Numbered from the stretch's first letter, positions 16,548 to 25,506 are shown. The stretch is 64,000 nt of DNA from Janibacter limosus (GCF_004295485.1 NZ_CP036164.1:744001-808000); one strand, 5' to 3'. Notes: generated by a model from the letters alone, not told the origin. Made by a program: numbers and translations.

Positions 16548-17311
16548 GGCTCACCGTCGTCGGTTGTTCCGGCTCCTTCGCAGGACCGGACTCACCCGCC
16601 TCGTGCTACCTCGTGACCGCCGAGCACGAGGGCCGTACCTGGCGCCTCGTCGTCGACCTGGGCAACGGCGCGCTCGGCGCGCTGCAGCGACACATCGACC
16701 TCGCCGACATCGACGCGGTCCTGATCAGCCACCTGCACCCCGACCACTGCATCGACCTGACCGGTCTGTACGTCACCCGCACCTACCGACCTCAGGGCGC
16801 ACTCACCGAGCGGCTCCCGGTCTACGCCCCGGCCGGGGCCGGGGAGCGCCTCGCGGCGGCCTACGAGGGGATCGACGAAGGGGGGATGACCGGCGTCCTC
16901 GACTTCCGCCGGATCTCCACGAGCGTGCCGACGCACATCGGCCCCTTCGTCGTGCGCACCTTCCTCGTCGACCACCCTGTGGAGGCCTACGGGTTCCGGG
17001 TCGAGGCCGACGGCTCGGTCCTCGCCTACAGCGGCGACACCGATGCCTGCGACGCCCTCGGTCCGCTCTTCGCCGGCGCCGACCTCGTGCTCGCCGACTC
17101 GGCCTTCGTCGAGGGGCGTGACGAGGTGCGCGGTGTCCACCTCACGGGGCGACGTGCTGCAGAGGCCGCGCTGGCTGCCGGCGGGGTCGGGCGCCTGATG
17201 CTCACGCACATCCCGGCATGGAACGACCCGGAGGTTTGCCGGGCGCAGGCGGCCGAGGTCTGGCCCGGTGAGGTCGAGCTGGCCCGTCCGGACACGACCT
17301 ACGAGGTGTGA
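16544..17311 (+). CDS. MBL-fold phosphodiesterase, Rv1339-like (predicted cyclic nucleotide hydrolase)
   Basis: A 255-aa metallo-beta-lactamase-fold hydrolase. Metal motif [10 protein letters not shown] near residue 63, later ligands in [11 protein letters not shown] near 165 and THIPAWND near 225. The murI-MBL-rph-rdgB order matches the mycobacterial Rv1338-Rv1341 block, where Rv1339 has been reported to lower cyclic AMP, so a cAMP phosphodiesterase role is plausible. The TTG start at 16544 overlaps the murI stop (TTGA); no other start fits the fold start [12 protein letters not shown]. In this genome four extra genes separate it from rph. Confidence 0.82.
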   Translation: MRLTVVGCSGSFAGPDSPASCYLVTAEHEGRTWRLVVDLGNGALGALQRHIDLADIDAVLISHLHPDHCIDLTGLYVTRTYRPQGALTERLPVYAPAGAGERLAAAYEGIDEGGMTGVLDFRRISTSVPTHIGPFVVRTFLVDHPVEAYGFRVEADGSVLAYSGDTDACDALGPLFAGADLVLADSAFVEGRDEVRGVHLTGRRAAEAALAAGGVGRLMLTHIPAWNDPEVCRAQAAEVWPGEVELARPDTTYEV

Positions 17312-17376
17312 GCCTCCCGCCGCTGGCGGAATCTGTCGTGCTCGGAGTGGTGACGGCGTCGAGCCGGTCGTGGGGC

Positions 17377-17460
17377 GCGTGTCGTACTGCAGTTCGCCTG
17401 CCCGCCGACGAGGAATCAACGATCTGGAGGGGCCGGACCCTGAACTGCAGTCCGACACGC
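17377..17460. repeat. Inverted repeat with 46-nt centre, MITE- or terminator-like
   Basis: Arms 17377-17395 (GCGTGTCGTACTGCAGTTC) and 17442-17460 are inverted copies with 18 of 19 bases matching. They flank a 46-nt centre without a gene. It lies in the 161-bp gap between the convergent MBL and HAD genes, at the left edge of a four-gene insert. It could be a large hairpin terminator or a short non-autonomous element; no target duplication is obvious. Confidence 0.6.
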
Positions 17461-17472
17461 CCTGAGGAGAGG

Positions 17473-18105
17473 TCAGACGAGGTCGAGCAGCGGGAGCAGG
17501 CTCTCCTCCAGGTGGTGGGGGGAGGCCGTCACGAGCCGCTCGCGGTCGTGGGTGGCACCCGGCCGACAGACGGCGTAGGTCGACAGGTCGGCTGCCCTCC
17601 CGGCCTTGATGTCATGGGTCGTGTCGCCGACCATCCAGGTCCCTTGGGCGCCGAGCTCCGCGAGGGCCCGGTGGATGACCTCCGGCGACGGCTTGGCGGG
17701 GAAGTCATCAGTGCCCTGGACGAGGTCGAGGTGGTCAGTCAGCCCGAGGGCTGCCACGAGGTCGCGGGCTATCGGGGTGCGCTTCGTCGTCGTCACCGCC
17801 AGCAGGTACCCCTTGGCCCGCAGCGACTCGAGCACCTCGACCGTGTCGCCGAAGACATGTGAGCTCTGGGTGAACCGCGTGGGGTAGATGCGTCGGTAGG
17901 ACCCGCTGAGGGCTGAGACGTCGCTGCCCGGCGCCAGCTCGGTGAACATGTCTTCGAGAGGCAGACCGACCAGGCTCCGGATCGGGGCGTCGCCCGGGTC
18001 GGCCAGGCCGTGCTCCACCAGGGAGGCGGCGATGCTGCCGATGATGTCGGGGAGGGAGTCGACGAGCGTACCGTCGAGGTCGAAGCAGATGGCGGGTCGA
18101 GTCAC
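17473..18105 (-). CDS. HAD-superfamily phosphatase, phosphoglycolate phosphatase-like
   Basis: A 210-aa HAD hydrolase. Motif I is CFDLDGTLVDS at the N-terminus, motif II VTTTKR near 108, Lys in FPAKPSPEVIHRAL near 147 and motif IV WMVGDTTHDIKAGRAA near 170. A helical cap domain sits between motifs I and II, as in the Gph/PhnX subgroup. GTG 18105 is 7 nt after TAACCT on the minus strand, the leaderless pattern. The natural substrate (phosphoglycolate, a sugar phosphate or a nucleotide) cannot be told. Confidence 0.85.
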   Translation of the reverse strand: MTRPAICFDLDGTLVDSLPDIIGSIAASLVEHGLADPGDAPIRSLVGLPLEDMFTELAPGSDVSALSGSYRRIYPTRFTQSSHVFGDTVEVLESLRAKGYLLAVTTTKRTPIARDLVAALGLTDHLDLVQGTDDFPAKPSPEVIHRALAELGAQGTWMVGDTTHDIKAGRAADLSTYAVCRPGATHDRERLVTASPHHLEESLLPLLDLV

Positions 18106-18160
18106 GATGCCGAGGTTAACCGGGTCGACGCGGGCACCCCCCGGCTGGTTGGCTGGCCCC

Positions 18161-19192
18161 ATGGACGCGCGACTGCCCGCCCCCCTTCGTCCCGGTGACA
18201 CGATCGCCATCACCGCACCGAGCAGCGTTGTCGCCCAAGCACTCTGGCCCCGCCTCGACGCCGCGATCGCGTACCTGCGGCGTCGCGGCTTCGAGGTGCT
18301 CGAGGGGGTCTGCCTGCGTGACGACGCCGACCACCATGTCAGTGCCTCGCGGGAGGCCCGCGCCGACGAGCTGATGGCCCTGCTCGTCGACCCGGACATC
18401 GCCGCAGTCGTGCCGCCGTGGGGTGGCGAGACCGGCATCGACGTGCTGCCGTACCTCGACTTCGACCTGCTCGCCGAGTGCGAGCCCTGCTGGTACGTGG
18501 GCTTCTCCGACATCACGACCACGATGCTGCCGCTGACCCTGCGCTCCGGGTGGGCGACGCTCCACGGGCAGAACCTCATGGACACGCCCTATGCGCCCGC
18601 GTCCGGCCTGCTCCACTGGCTCGACGTCGCCATGAGCGAAGGGGGTGAGCTCACCCAGACCGCTGCGACGCACCGGCGTGCGGAGGGCTGGGACGACTAC
18701 GTCGCCGACCCGCAGGTCGACGAGCTCACGCTCACGGACCCGACCCGCTGGTCGCTCCTCGGGGGCGGGACGGCTTCCTTCGCCGGCCCGCTCGTCGGTG
18801 GGTGCATCGAGGTGCTCTCGCCGCTGGTCGGCACCCCCTTCGCCGCCGTGCCCGCGTGGGCCGCCGAGCAGTCGCAGCCGCCGATCGTCCTGCTCGAGGC
18901 CGCGGAGGGCAATGCCTTCGAGATCGCGCGGGACCTGCACGGGATGCGGCTCGCGGGGTGGTTCGACCGGTGCTCAGGAGTGCTCGTCGGCCGTACGCCC
19001 GCACCGGACGCCCCCACCCTCACCCAGCACGACGCGGTGCGCGACGCCCTCGGAGACCTCGACGTGCCGGTCGTGCTCGACGTCGACTTCGGCCACCAGC
19101 AGCCGATGATGCCGCTCGTGCTGGGCGCTCCGGCCCGGGTCGACGTCGGACCGGACGGTCAGCGGATCACGCAGGACCTGGGGCGATCCTGA
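18161..19192 (+). CDS. S66 family LD-carboxypeptidase / MccF-like serine peptidase
   Basis: A 343-aa S66 peptidase. The start (LPAPLRPGDTIAITAPSS) and the nucleophile elbow YVGFSDITTT near residue 118 are typical; catalytic Glu is likely in LLEAAEGNAFEIARDL near 248 and His in DVDFGHQQPMMPL near 310. LdcA members trim the D-Ala from murein tetrapeptides, while MccF members inactivate microcin-type peptides; sequence alone does not separate them. Its 3' end overlaps the convergent alpha/beta hydrolase by 26 bp. Confidence 0.83.
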   Translation: MDARLPAPLRPGDTIAITAPSSVVAQALWPRLDAAIAYLRRRGFEVLEGVCLRDDADHHVSASREARADELMALLVDPDIAAVVPPWGGETGIDVLPYLDFDLLAECEPCWYVGFSDITTTMLPLTLRSGWATLHGQNLMDTPYAPASGLLHWLDVAMSEGGELTQTAATHRRAEGWDDYVADPQVDELTLTDPTRWSLLGGGTASFAGPLVGGCIEVLSPLVGTPFAAVPAWAAEQSQPPIVLLEAAEGNAFEIARDLHGMRLAGWFDRCSGVLVGRTPAPDAPTLTQHDAVRDALGDLDVPVVLDVDFGHQQPMMPLVLGAPARVDVGPDGQRITQDLGRS

Positions 19193-20021
19193 CCCGATCG
19201 AGCACCCAACGTGCGATGCGCTCGCCGATGATCTCGGGGGACCGGGCGAAGGAGTAGTGGTTGACCGGCTTGCCGGGGTCGCCCGCGGCCTTGGTGAAGG
19301 TGAACCTCTCCACGTCGGCGCTGGCGAAGAGCGCGACGAGCGCGTCGACGGCGGCCGGGGGAGCAAGGGTGTCGTTGTCGAGGTCGACGACGAGCATCGG
19401 GAGCCGTCGAGCACGCAGGCCGGTCGCCACGTCCTGGCCACGAGGAGCCAGCCGACCGGTGCGGGCGAAGGCCGCCCACTCCCGCATGAGCGTCATCGGC
19501 TGGGTGCCGCCGAAGCCGAACCGCGCGCCCGGCCAGTACCCCAGGACGCGCGAGAGCGTCCCGATGAGCTGGGTCTGGGTCAGCGTCTTGAGCCCGTGCT
19601 GGGACCGCCAGTGGGTGCTCCCCGACCCGATGAGCACGACGGCGTCGACGGCCGGCTGGTCGCCCGCCAGGTGAGCGGCGAGGACGTGGCCACCGAGGGA
19701 GTGGCCGAGCGCGACGACCGGGCCGTCGTGCCCTTCGCGCACGGACCCCACGACGGCCGGCAGCCACTCGTGGGCCAGCTCCGTGTAGCCGAGGTCCCGA
19801 CCGCGACCGGCGAGCGGATGTGCCCCACCCTGGCCCGGGTAGTCGGCGACGCCCGCCGTCACCCCGTGGCGCGCGAGCTCGTCGACGAAGGGCCCGTAGT
19901 AGCCCGCCGGCACGCCCATGGCGGGCAGCACGAGGACGAAGGGGGTCGGCCCGTCGGCCCGGGCGACGTGCAGGGCGGTGGTGCCGCCGTCGGGCAGGGT
20001 GATCTCGCTGTGCTGGTCCAC
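19167..20021 (-). CDS. Alpha/beta hydrolase
   Basis: A 284-aa serine hydrolase of the alpha/beta fold. Nucleophile elbow is ALGHSLGGHVLAAHL near 105, oxyanion strand FVLVLPAMGVPAGYYG near 31, acid residue in VVDLDNDTLAPP near 212 and His in KPVNHYSFARSPE near 255. No signal peptide. GTG 20021 is 7 nt after TACCCT, so it is predicted leaderless. Substrate unknown; such proteins include lipases and thioesterases. Confidence 0.8.
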   Translation of the reverse strand: MDQHSEITLPDGGTTALHVARADGPTPFVLVLPAMGVPAGYYGPFVDELARHGVTAGVADYPGQGGAHPLAGRGRDLGYTELAHEWLPAVVGSVREGHDGPVVALGHSLGGHVLAAHLAGDQPAVDAVVLIGSGSTHWRSQHGLKTLTQTQLIGTLSRVLGYWPGARFGFGGTQPMTLMREWAAFARTGRLAPRGQDVATGLRARRLPMLVVDLDNDTLAPPAAVDALVALFASADVERFTFTKAAGDPGKPVNHYSFARSPEIIGERIARWVLDRVRIAPGPA

Positions 20022-20047
20022 GTCGGTGAGGGTAGACGGTGGTGCCG

Positions 20048-21793
20048 TCAGCCGGAGCGCCGGCCGGCGTCCGCGCTGGCCTCCATGACGGCCTGTTCGA
20101 CGGCGGGCCGCTGCTGGGCGAACTGGCGCCCGGTCGTCAGGACCCGCTTGACGAAGGGGAAGCCTGCCTCGAGCAGCTCGTGCCACCCGTGGAGCGTCAG
20201 GTCGACCGTGTCCGGGACGCCAAGCTCGGCGTGGCTCCACCCGGCCTCGCGGGACAGGCCGCCGCGGTCGACGGCCTCGGTCAGCCCCACCTCGTAGGTG
20301 CGCACGACGGCGCTCTTGGACTCCAGAGCCGTCACGTCGTCCCAGAAGGTGGCCAATGGGTCTCGCGACAGCACGCCTCCGCGGAAGCCCAGCAGGTAGC
20401 TCTGCAGGTGGTCGGCCGGCCACCGGTTGGCCGTCGCCCCCCAGACGTCCGTGGTGCCGGCGCTCAGTCGACCGAGCAGCTCGTCCAGCGGTGCGAGCGG
20501 CCCGATGAGGGAGTCGTTGGTGAGGACGACGAGGTCCTTGTGCGCGAGTCGTGGCCACGAGCGCAGTGCGTGCGCCCAGGAGCCGAAGTCGTAGGCCGTG
20601 TTGCCCCGGCGGACCACGGCCACGCCGGCCGGGACGTCGGTCGACCGGAGCCGGACCCACGGGTCCCTCGCGGCCACCACGAGGACGCCGAAGCCCGCGT
20701 CGGCCCACGCGCGGGCTGCTCGCAGCGCGTCGGGCCGGACCGCTGCGCCGGCGGACCACTCGGCCAGCACCACGACCCGGTCCCGGCCGAGGACGTCGTC
20801 GAGGTCGCCGACGAGGAGTCCCTCGCGGACGGGCAGGCGCTCGTTGGCCCACCGCTGCATCGACCACCGCGTGTCGCGCAGGCGTCGGCGGGTCTCCTGC
20901 TCCCAGTCCTGCACCCGGTCGGTGAGCGTCGGCGCCCCGCTCTCCTGCGGACGCTCGTGCGTGCCCCGCAGGGTCCACCACCTGGCCTCTGCGGCCTTGC
21001 TCAGCTCACCGGGGTGGGCGGCCCACAGCGAGGCCAGCCGTCCGAGCTGCCGGGCCCGGCCGCGAGCGAGGGCGGCGCGCGACGGGGACGCGTCGTACCC
21101 CAGGTCGATCTCGAACCGCTCGCCGACCACCCTGGGATGGACGCGCACGCCGTTGACGATGTTGGACACGTTGCTCCCGTGGAGGACCTGGGCCCACATC
21201 GGCGGGGCAGCGACCTCGCGCAGCCGGGCGTGCCCGCGTGCGCGGGCGTGCTTGGTGACGTAGACCGTCGCCGGCGGCTCGCCGTCCCGGCGGGCCTCGA
21301 CGAGCGAGAGGAAGGGGCTGGAGAGCACATCGACGCGGTGGACGGCGCCGCTGCGCTCGATCTGGACCCCCCGTGGGAAGTCGACGAAGAGCCGGGACTG
21401 CTCGGCGAACTGCTCCTGGACGGAGGCCATGAAGTCCACCGCGATCGCGTCGTCGCTGTCCATCCGTGTCGTGATGACGAAGGGGGTGTGGCTGCGGGCA
21501 GCGACGTGCTCGGCGAAGCTGTCGCGACGGAAGGTCTCGTGGGTCCAGATCGGGGTGAAGGCGCCTGCGGCGAGCTCCTCGATCTCCTCCCGGAAGCCCG
21601 TGGAGCAGCGGTCGTCGAGCAGGACGAGCCACTCGAAGCCCTGACCGCCGCGCTGGGAGAGCACCGACGGGAGGGCTGCGTCGACGAAGAAGCCGAGGCG
21701 GTAGTAGAGCCAGTCCTCGCTGGCGGGGGCGGCATCGGGTGCCATCACCGCGCTGAAGCGCGTCAGCAGGAAGTGATCGAAGGGAGCGCCCAC
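20048..21793 (-). CDS. Two-domain glycosyltransferase: rhamnosyltransferase-like plus RgpF-like
   Basis: A 581-aa protein with two parts. Residues 1 to about 270 look like the putative rhamnosyltransferase family (FLLTRFSAV at the start, WLVLLDDRCSTGFREEIEEL, TTRMDSDDAIAVDFM with a DxDD-like metal site). Residues about 360-560 look like the RgpF/rhamnan synthesis family (TAYDFGSWAHALRSWPRL, VVLTNDSLIGPLAPLDELL). Likely adds rhamnose or a related sugar to a wall polysaccharide at the inner face of the membrane; no transmembrane helix is seen. GTG 21793 is the only in-frame start near the divergent rph. It stands without other polysaccharide genes. Confidence 0.72.
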   Translation of the reverse strand: MGAPFDHFLLTRFSAVMAPDAAPASEDWLYYRLGFFVDAALPSVLSQRGGQGFEWLVLLDDRCSTGFREEIEELAAGAFTPIWTHETFRRDSFAEHVAARSHTPFVITTRMDSDDAIAVDFMASVQEQFAEQSRLFVDFPRGVQIERSGAVHRVDVLSSPFLSLVEARRDGEPPATVYVTKHARARGHARLREVAAPPMWAQVLHGSNVSNIVNGVRVHPRVVGERFEIDLGYDASPSRAALARGRARQLGRLASLWAAHPGELSKAAEARWWTLRGTHERPQESGAPTLTDRVQDWEQETRRRLRDTRWSMQRWANERLPVREGLLVGDLDDVLGRDRVVVLAEWSAGAAVRPDALRAARAWADAGFGVLVVAARDPWVRLRSTDVPAGVAVVRRGNTAYDFGSWAHALRSWPRLAHKDLVVLTNDSLIGPLAPLDELLGRLSAGTTDVWGATANRWPADHLQSYLLGFRGGVLSRDPLATFWDDVTALESKSAVVRTYEVGLTEAVDRGGLSREAGWSHAELGVPDTVDLTLHGWHELLEAGFPFVKRVLTTGRQFAQQRPAVEQAVMEASADAGRRSG

Positions 21794-21826
21794 GTCGCCA
21801 TCATCGCCGATCGTTAGCCTGAGCCC

Positions 21827-22585
21827 ATGACTGACACCACCCCCCGCCACGACGGACGCACCCCCGAGCAGCTGCGCGAGGTGCGGATCACCCGCAACTG
21901 GCTCGACCACGCGGAGGGCTCGGTGCTCGTCGAGTTCGGTCGCACCCGCGTGCTCGTCGCCGCGTCCTTCGAGTCCGGCGTGCCGCGGTGGCTCAAGGGG
22001 CAGGGGACCGGCTGGGTCACGGCCGAGTACGAGATGCTGCCGCGCAGCACCAACACCCGCAGCGGTCGCGACTCCCGCAAGGGCAAGGTCGGTGGCCGCA
22101 CCCACGAGATCTCCCGGCTGATCGGCCGCAGCCTGCGCGCGGTCATCGACACCAAGGCCCTCGGGGAGAACACGATCGTCCTCGACTGCGACGTCCTCCA
22201 GGCCGACGGTGGTACCCGCACCGCAGCGATCACGGGTGCCTATGTCGCGCTCGTCGACGCCGTCGAGGACGCCCGCAAGCGGGGGCTGATCGCCCCGGGC
22301 GCCAAGCCCCTCACCGGTTCGCTGGCCGCGGTCTCGGTCGGCGTCGTCGGTGGACGTGCGGTCTGCGACCTCGACTACCCCGAGGACTCCACGGCGGAGA
22401 CCGACATGAATGTCGTCATGACCGGCACCGGCGAGTTCATCGAGGTGCAGGGCACGGCCGAGGGCGCTCCCTTCGACCGCGACCTGCTGGGTCAGCTGCT
22501 CGACCTCGCGACCACCGGCTGCGCCGACCTCACGGTCAGGCAGCAGGAGGCGCTCGCGGAGACCCCGCGGGAGCGCGTGCTGTGA
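21827..22585 (+). CDS. rph: Ribonuclease PH
   Basis: A 252-aa phosphorolytic 3' exonuclease that trims tRNA precursors. Conserved elements: [18 protein letters not shown] early, [13 protein letters not shown] near 65, [17 protein letters not shown] near 90 (Arg residues for phosphate and RNA), [20 protein letters not shown] near 125 and the [18 protein letters not shown] catalytic Asp stretch near 180. ATG 21827 is 6 nt after TAGCCT (21815-21820), so it is predicted leaderless. Overlaps rdgB by GTGA. Confidence 0.96.
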   Translation: MTDTTPRHDGRTPEQLREVRITRNWLDHAEGSVLVEFGRTRVLVAASFESGVPRWLKGQGTGWVTAEYEMLPRSTNTRSGRDSRKGKVGGRTHEISRLIGRSLRAVIDTKALGENTIVLDCDVLQADGGTRTAAITGAYVALVDAVEDARKRGLIAPGAKPLTGSLAAVSVGVVGGRAVCDLDYPEDSTAETDMNVVMTGTGEFIEVQGTAEGAPFDRDLLGQLLDLATTGCADLTVRQQEALAETPRERVL

Positions 22586-23238
22586 CCCGGCGGGTCGTCC
22601 TCGCGACGCACAACGAGCACAAGGTGAAGGAACTCCAGCAGATCCTCGCGGAAGCCCTTGGTGCCGAGGCCGAGCTGGGCCTCGAGATCGTCTCGATGGC
22701 GGCCTTCCCGGAGGTCGGTGAGATCCCTGAGACTTCAGTGACCTTCGCTGGCAACGCCCGGCTCAAGGCCGAGCACGTCGCGATGCACACCTCGCTCCCG
22801 GCGCTCGCGGACGACTCGGGCCTGGCCGTCGAGGTCCTCGGCGGCAGCCCGGGGATCTTCTCCGCCCGGTGGTCCGGGCTGCACGCGGGGGAGGACCTGC
22901 CACGCGCCGAGAAGGACCGCCGCAACCTCCAGCTGCTCCTCGACCAGCTCGCGGACGTCCGCGACGAGCACCGCCGCGCGGTCTTCCGTTGCGCGGCCGT
23001 CCTGGCGATCCCGGGCGGCACGACCGTCACGAGCGAAGGGGAGGTCCCCGGCGTGATCGTGCGGGAGCCCTTGGGGGACAACGGCTTTGGATACGACCCG
23101 ATCTTCGTCCCGGACGGTGGCACCCGCACCCTCGCGCAGTACAGCGACGTGGAGAAGAACGCGATCAGTCACCGCGGCCGCGCCTTCCGCGCGATGGTCC
23201 CGCTCCTGCGCGAGCACCTGAGCACCGCACGACCTTAA
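22582..23238 (+). CDS. rdgB: XTP/dITP diphosphatase (Ham1/RdgB)
   Basis: Hydrolyses non-canonical purine triphosphates (ITP, XTP) to keep them out of nucleic acids. The 218-aa protein has [18 protein letters not shown] at the start, [12 protein letters not shown] near 58, [18 protein letters not shown] near 75, [13 protein letters not shown] near 175 and [11 protein letters not shown] near 200, all family hallmarks. GTG start inside the rph stop. The last residues TARP and the TAA stop are provided by the first unit of the repeat array that begins at 23227. Confidence 0.95.
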   Translation: MTRRVVLATHNEHKVKELQQILAEALGAEAELGLEIVSMAAFPEVGEIPETSVTFAGNARLKAEHVAMHTSLPALADDSGLAVEVLGGSPGIFSARWSGLHAGEDLPRAEKDRRNLQLLLDQLADVRDEHRRAVFRCAAVLAIPGGTTVTSEGEVPGVIVREPLGDNGFGYDPIFVPDGGTRTLAQYSDVEKNAISHRGRAFRAMVPLLREHLSTARP

Positions 23239-23405
23239 GGAGATGCGCCCAGGCGGTCGCACGACCTCAAGGAGATGCGGCCCCGCAGTCGCACGACCTT
23301 AAGGAGATGCGCCCAGTCAGCCGCACGACCTCAAGGAGATGCGCCCCCGCAGTCGCACGACCTCAAGGAGATGCGCCGTCAGCCGCACGACCTTAAGGAG
23401 ATGCG
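23227..23405. repeat. Six-copy phased array of the CCTTAAGG dyad
   Basis: Core units begin at 23227, 23259, 23291, 23323, 23355 and 23385 (periods 32, 32, 32, 32, 30 bp). The core is the same as in the 13314 array (GCAnnnCCTTAAGGnnnTGC, with CCTCAAGG in units 2, 4 and 5), but the linkers are different and alternate between a type ending in GCAGTC and one ending in CAGCC, hinting at a 64-bp dimeric unit. The first core overlaps the end of rdgB and supplies its TAA stop; the last ends 11 bp from the tRNA-Leu 3' end. Confidence 0.9.
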
Positions 23406-23415
23406 ACTCAGGGGT

Positions 23416-23502
23416 TGGTGCCGAAGGCGGGACTTGAACCCGCACACCCTTACGGGCACGTGGACCTAAACCACGCGCGTCTGCCAATTCCGCCACTTCG
23501 GC
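23416..23502 (-). tRNA. tRNA-Leu (anticodon UAG)
   Basis: Acceptor stem GCCGAAG/CTTCGGC, long variable arm typical of leucine tRNA, anticodon TAG within GGTTTAGGTCC, T-loop GGTTCAAGTCC and an encoded CCA end. Reads leftward, convergent with rdgB and the repeat array. Confidence 0.97.
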
Positions 23503-23523
23503 TCGGTCAGGCAGTCTAGGCGG

Positions 23524-23982
23524 ATGAGCGCGCACACCTTCACGACGTCCGTCGCGTGGGCCGGGTCGACCGCCACCGGTTACGACGACTACTCCCGCGA
23601 GCACGAGCTGACGATGGCCTCCGCGTCAGTGCTCGCGAGCAGCGATGCGGCCTTCCTCGGCGACGCTCGGTTGCCCAACCCGGAGCAGCTCCTGGTGGCC
23701 GCGGCCAGCAGCTGCCAGATGCTCTCCTTCCTCGCGGTTGCCGCTCGCGCCCGACTCGACATCGTCGACTACCGCGACGAGGCGGTGGGGGAGATGCCCG
23801 AGGGTGAGCGACCGATGTGGGTCACCCGGATCGTCCTGCGCCCGCAGATCACCCTCGGCAACCCGGCGCCGCGAGCCAAGGTCGAGCGACTCGTCGAGAT
23901 TGCCCACCGGGAGTGCTTCATCGCGCAGAGCGTGCGGAGCGAGATCGTGCTGGAGCCCGTGCTGGTCGGTGTCACCGACTGA
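23524..23982 (+). CDS. OsmC family peroxide-reducing protein
   Basis: A 152-aa OsmC-fold protein. The first Cys of the pair lies in LLVAAASSCQMLSFLAVA near residue 62, and the second in IAHRECFIAQSV near 127, both in the family's usual places; these Cys reduce organic hydroperoxides. The start (HTFTTSVAWAGS) matches the first beta strands. ATG 23524 begins 22 bp beyond the divergent tRNA-Leu. Reductant and exact substrate unknown. Confidence 0.88.
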   Translation: MSAHTFTTSVAWAGSTATGYDDYSREHELTMASASVLASSDAAFLGDARLPNPEQLLVAAASSCQMLSFLAVAARARLDIVDYRDEAVGEMPEGERPMWVTRIVLRPQITLGNPAPRAKVERLVEIAHRECFIAQSVRSEIVLEPVLVGVTD

Positions 23983-23988
23983 CGCAGC

Positions 23989-24747
23989 TCAGCGGCGCGT
24001 GCGCCCCGGCACCGACCGCGGGTCGAACCCGTAGGGCAGCTCGAGCCGGTGCTGACGCATCAGCGCCTCGTCGGCCAGCACGTCCGCGGTCGCGGCGTCG
24101 GTCACCACCTGGCCGTCCGAGAGGACGACCGACCGCTCGCACAGCTGCAGCGCATAGGGCAGGTCGTGCGTCACCATCAGCACGGTGATGTCCAGGCCGT
24201 CGACGATCTCCGCGAGCTCACGACGAGACGCCGGGTCGAGGTTGCTGCTCGGCTCGTCGAGCACGAGGATCTCGGGCCGCATCGCCAGGACGGTGGCGAC
24301 GGCGACCCGCCGCTTCTGCCCGAAGCTCAGGTGGTGCGGAGCCCGGTCGGCCACGTCGCCCATCCCGACGGCATCGAGGGCATCGGCCACCCGCTGGTCC
24401 ACCTCGGCCGGCGACAGGCCGAGGTTGCGCGGGCCGAAGGCCACGTCCTGCGCCACGGTCGTCATGAAGAGCTGGTCGTCGGGGTCCTGGAAGACGATGC
24501 CCACCCGCCGGCGGACGTCGAGCAGGTGCTCGCGCACGACCGGCAGCCCCGAGACCGCCACCGATCCCGATGTCGGCACGAGGATCCCGTTGAGGTGCAG
24601 CACGAGGGTCGTCTTGCCCGCCCCGTTGGGCCCGAGCAGGGCCACCCTCTCGCCGGGGTGGATGTGCAGGTCGACTCCGGCGAGCGCGAGGTGCCCGTCG
24701 GGGTAGGTGTGCTGCAGGCCGCGCAGCTCGATGACTGGGGTGCTCAC
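23989..24747 (-). CDS. cbiO: ECF-type metal importer ATPase (CbiO-like)
   Basis: A 252-aa ABC ATPase that drives the CbiMNQ importer. Walker A is LLGPNGAGKTTLVLH near residue 38, Q-loop VFQDPDDQLF near 82 (a hallmark of CbiO/EcfA), signature HLSFGQKRRVAVATVLA near 140 (SFGQ for SGGQ), Walker B ILVLDEPSSNLDP near 160 and H-loop VTHDLPYA near 194. GTG 24747 overlaps the cbiQ stop (GTGA). Last gene of the four-gene operon. Confidence 0.93.
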   Translation of the reverse strand: MSTPVIELRGLQHTYPDGHLALAGVDLHIHPGERVALLGPNGAGKTTLVLHLNGILVPTSGSVAVSGLPVVREHLLDVRRRVGIVFQDPDDQLFMTTVAQDVAFGPRNLGLSPAEVDQRVADALDAVGMGDVADRAPHHLSFGQKRRVAVATVLAMRPEILVLDEPSSNLDPASRRELAEIVDGLDITVLMVTHDLPYALQLCERSVVLSDGQVVTDAATADVLADEALMRQHRLELPYGFDPRSVPGRTRR

Positions 24748-25505
24748 CGGGACACCATCGCAGCCACGAGGACGAGGGCCGCAGCCAGTGGCAGGGTCAT
24801 CGCGGTGAGCCAGGTGCGCGGGGCGACGGCGATCGGCTCGACGTGCGTGCGCCCGTCGTGTCCCCGCGAGAGCATCGCCAGGTGCACCCGCTCGCCGCGC
24901 TCGTAGGAGCGGATGAAGAGCGCCCCGGCCGTGCTCGCGAGCACCGGCCACGACCTGAGCCCACCGCCGCGGAAGCCCCTCGACTCGCGAGCTACGCGCA
25001 TTGCCTGCAGCTGCCCGCTGATGACGTCGGCGTAGCGGACCATGAAGCCGAGGATGAGCACGAGCTGACCGGGCAGCCTCAGCCGGGCCAGCCCGGTGAC
25101 GATCTCGGCAGGCTGCGTGGTGGCAGCCAGCAGCAGTGACGCCCCGACGCCGAGCGTGCCCTTGGCCAGCAGGTTCCACGCGCCCCACAACCCCGCCTCG
25201 GAGAGTGTCAGCGGCCCCACGTCCACCCGTGGTCCCGTCGCGACGAAGGGCATGAGCACCGCGAAGACGACGAAGGGCACCTCGATGAGCAGGCGAGGCG
25301 CGAGGTGCCGCAGCGGGACCCGGCTGGTGAGCACCACACCGAGCAGCAGCAGGGCGTGCACCCCGAAGGCCCAGATCGCCTCGCGTGGGGTCGCGACGAC
25401 GGCGATGACGAAGAGCAACGTGGCAAGGATCTTCAGGTGCGCGGGCATGGCCTGCAGCCATGAGCTGCCGTGATGGGCCAGCGCGTGGCGGTGGGAGCCG
25501 GCCAC
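24744..25505 (-). CDS. cbiQ: ECF-type metal importer transmembrane component (CbiQ-like)
   Basis: A 253-aa membrane protein with about five hydrophobic helices (LKILATLLFVIAVVATP, IWAFGVHALLLLGVVLTS and so on). The coupling motifs that contact the ATPase are visible: AMRVARESRGFR near 150 and AMLSRGHDGRTH near 200, the two A-R-G boxes of EcfT/CbiQ. GTG 25505 begins 1 bp after the CbiN-like stop; overlaps cbiO. Starts in the His-rich cytosolic piece AGSHRHALAHHG. Confidence 0.9.
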   Translation of the reverse strand: MAGSHRHALAHHGSSWLQAMPAHLKILATLLFVIAVVATPREAIWAFGVHALLLLGVVLTSRVPLRHLAPRLLIEVPFVVFAVLMPFVATGPRVDVGPLTLSEAGLWGAWNLLAKGTLGVGASLLLAATTQPAEIVTGLARLRLPGQLVLILGFMVRYADVISGQLQAMRVARESRGFRGGGLRSWPVLASTAGALFIRSYERGERVHLAMLSRGHDGRTHVEPIAVAPRTWLTAMTLPLAAALVLVAAMVSR

Positions 25506-25506
25506 C

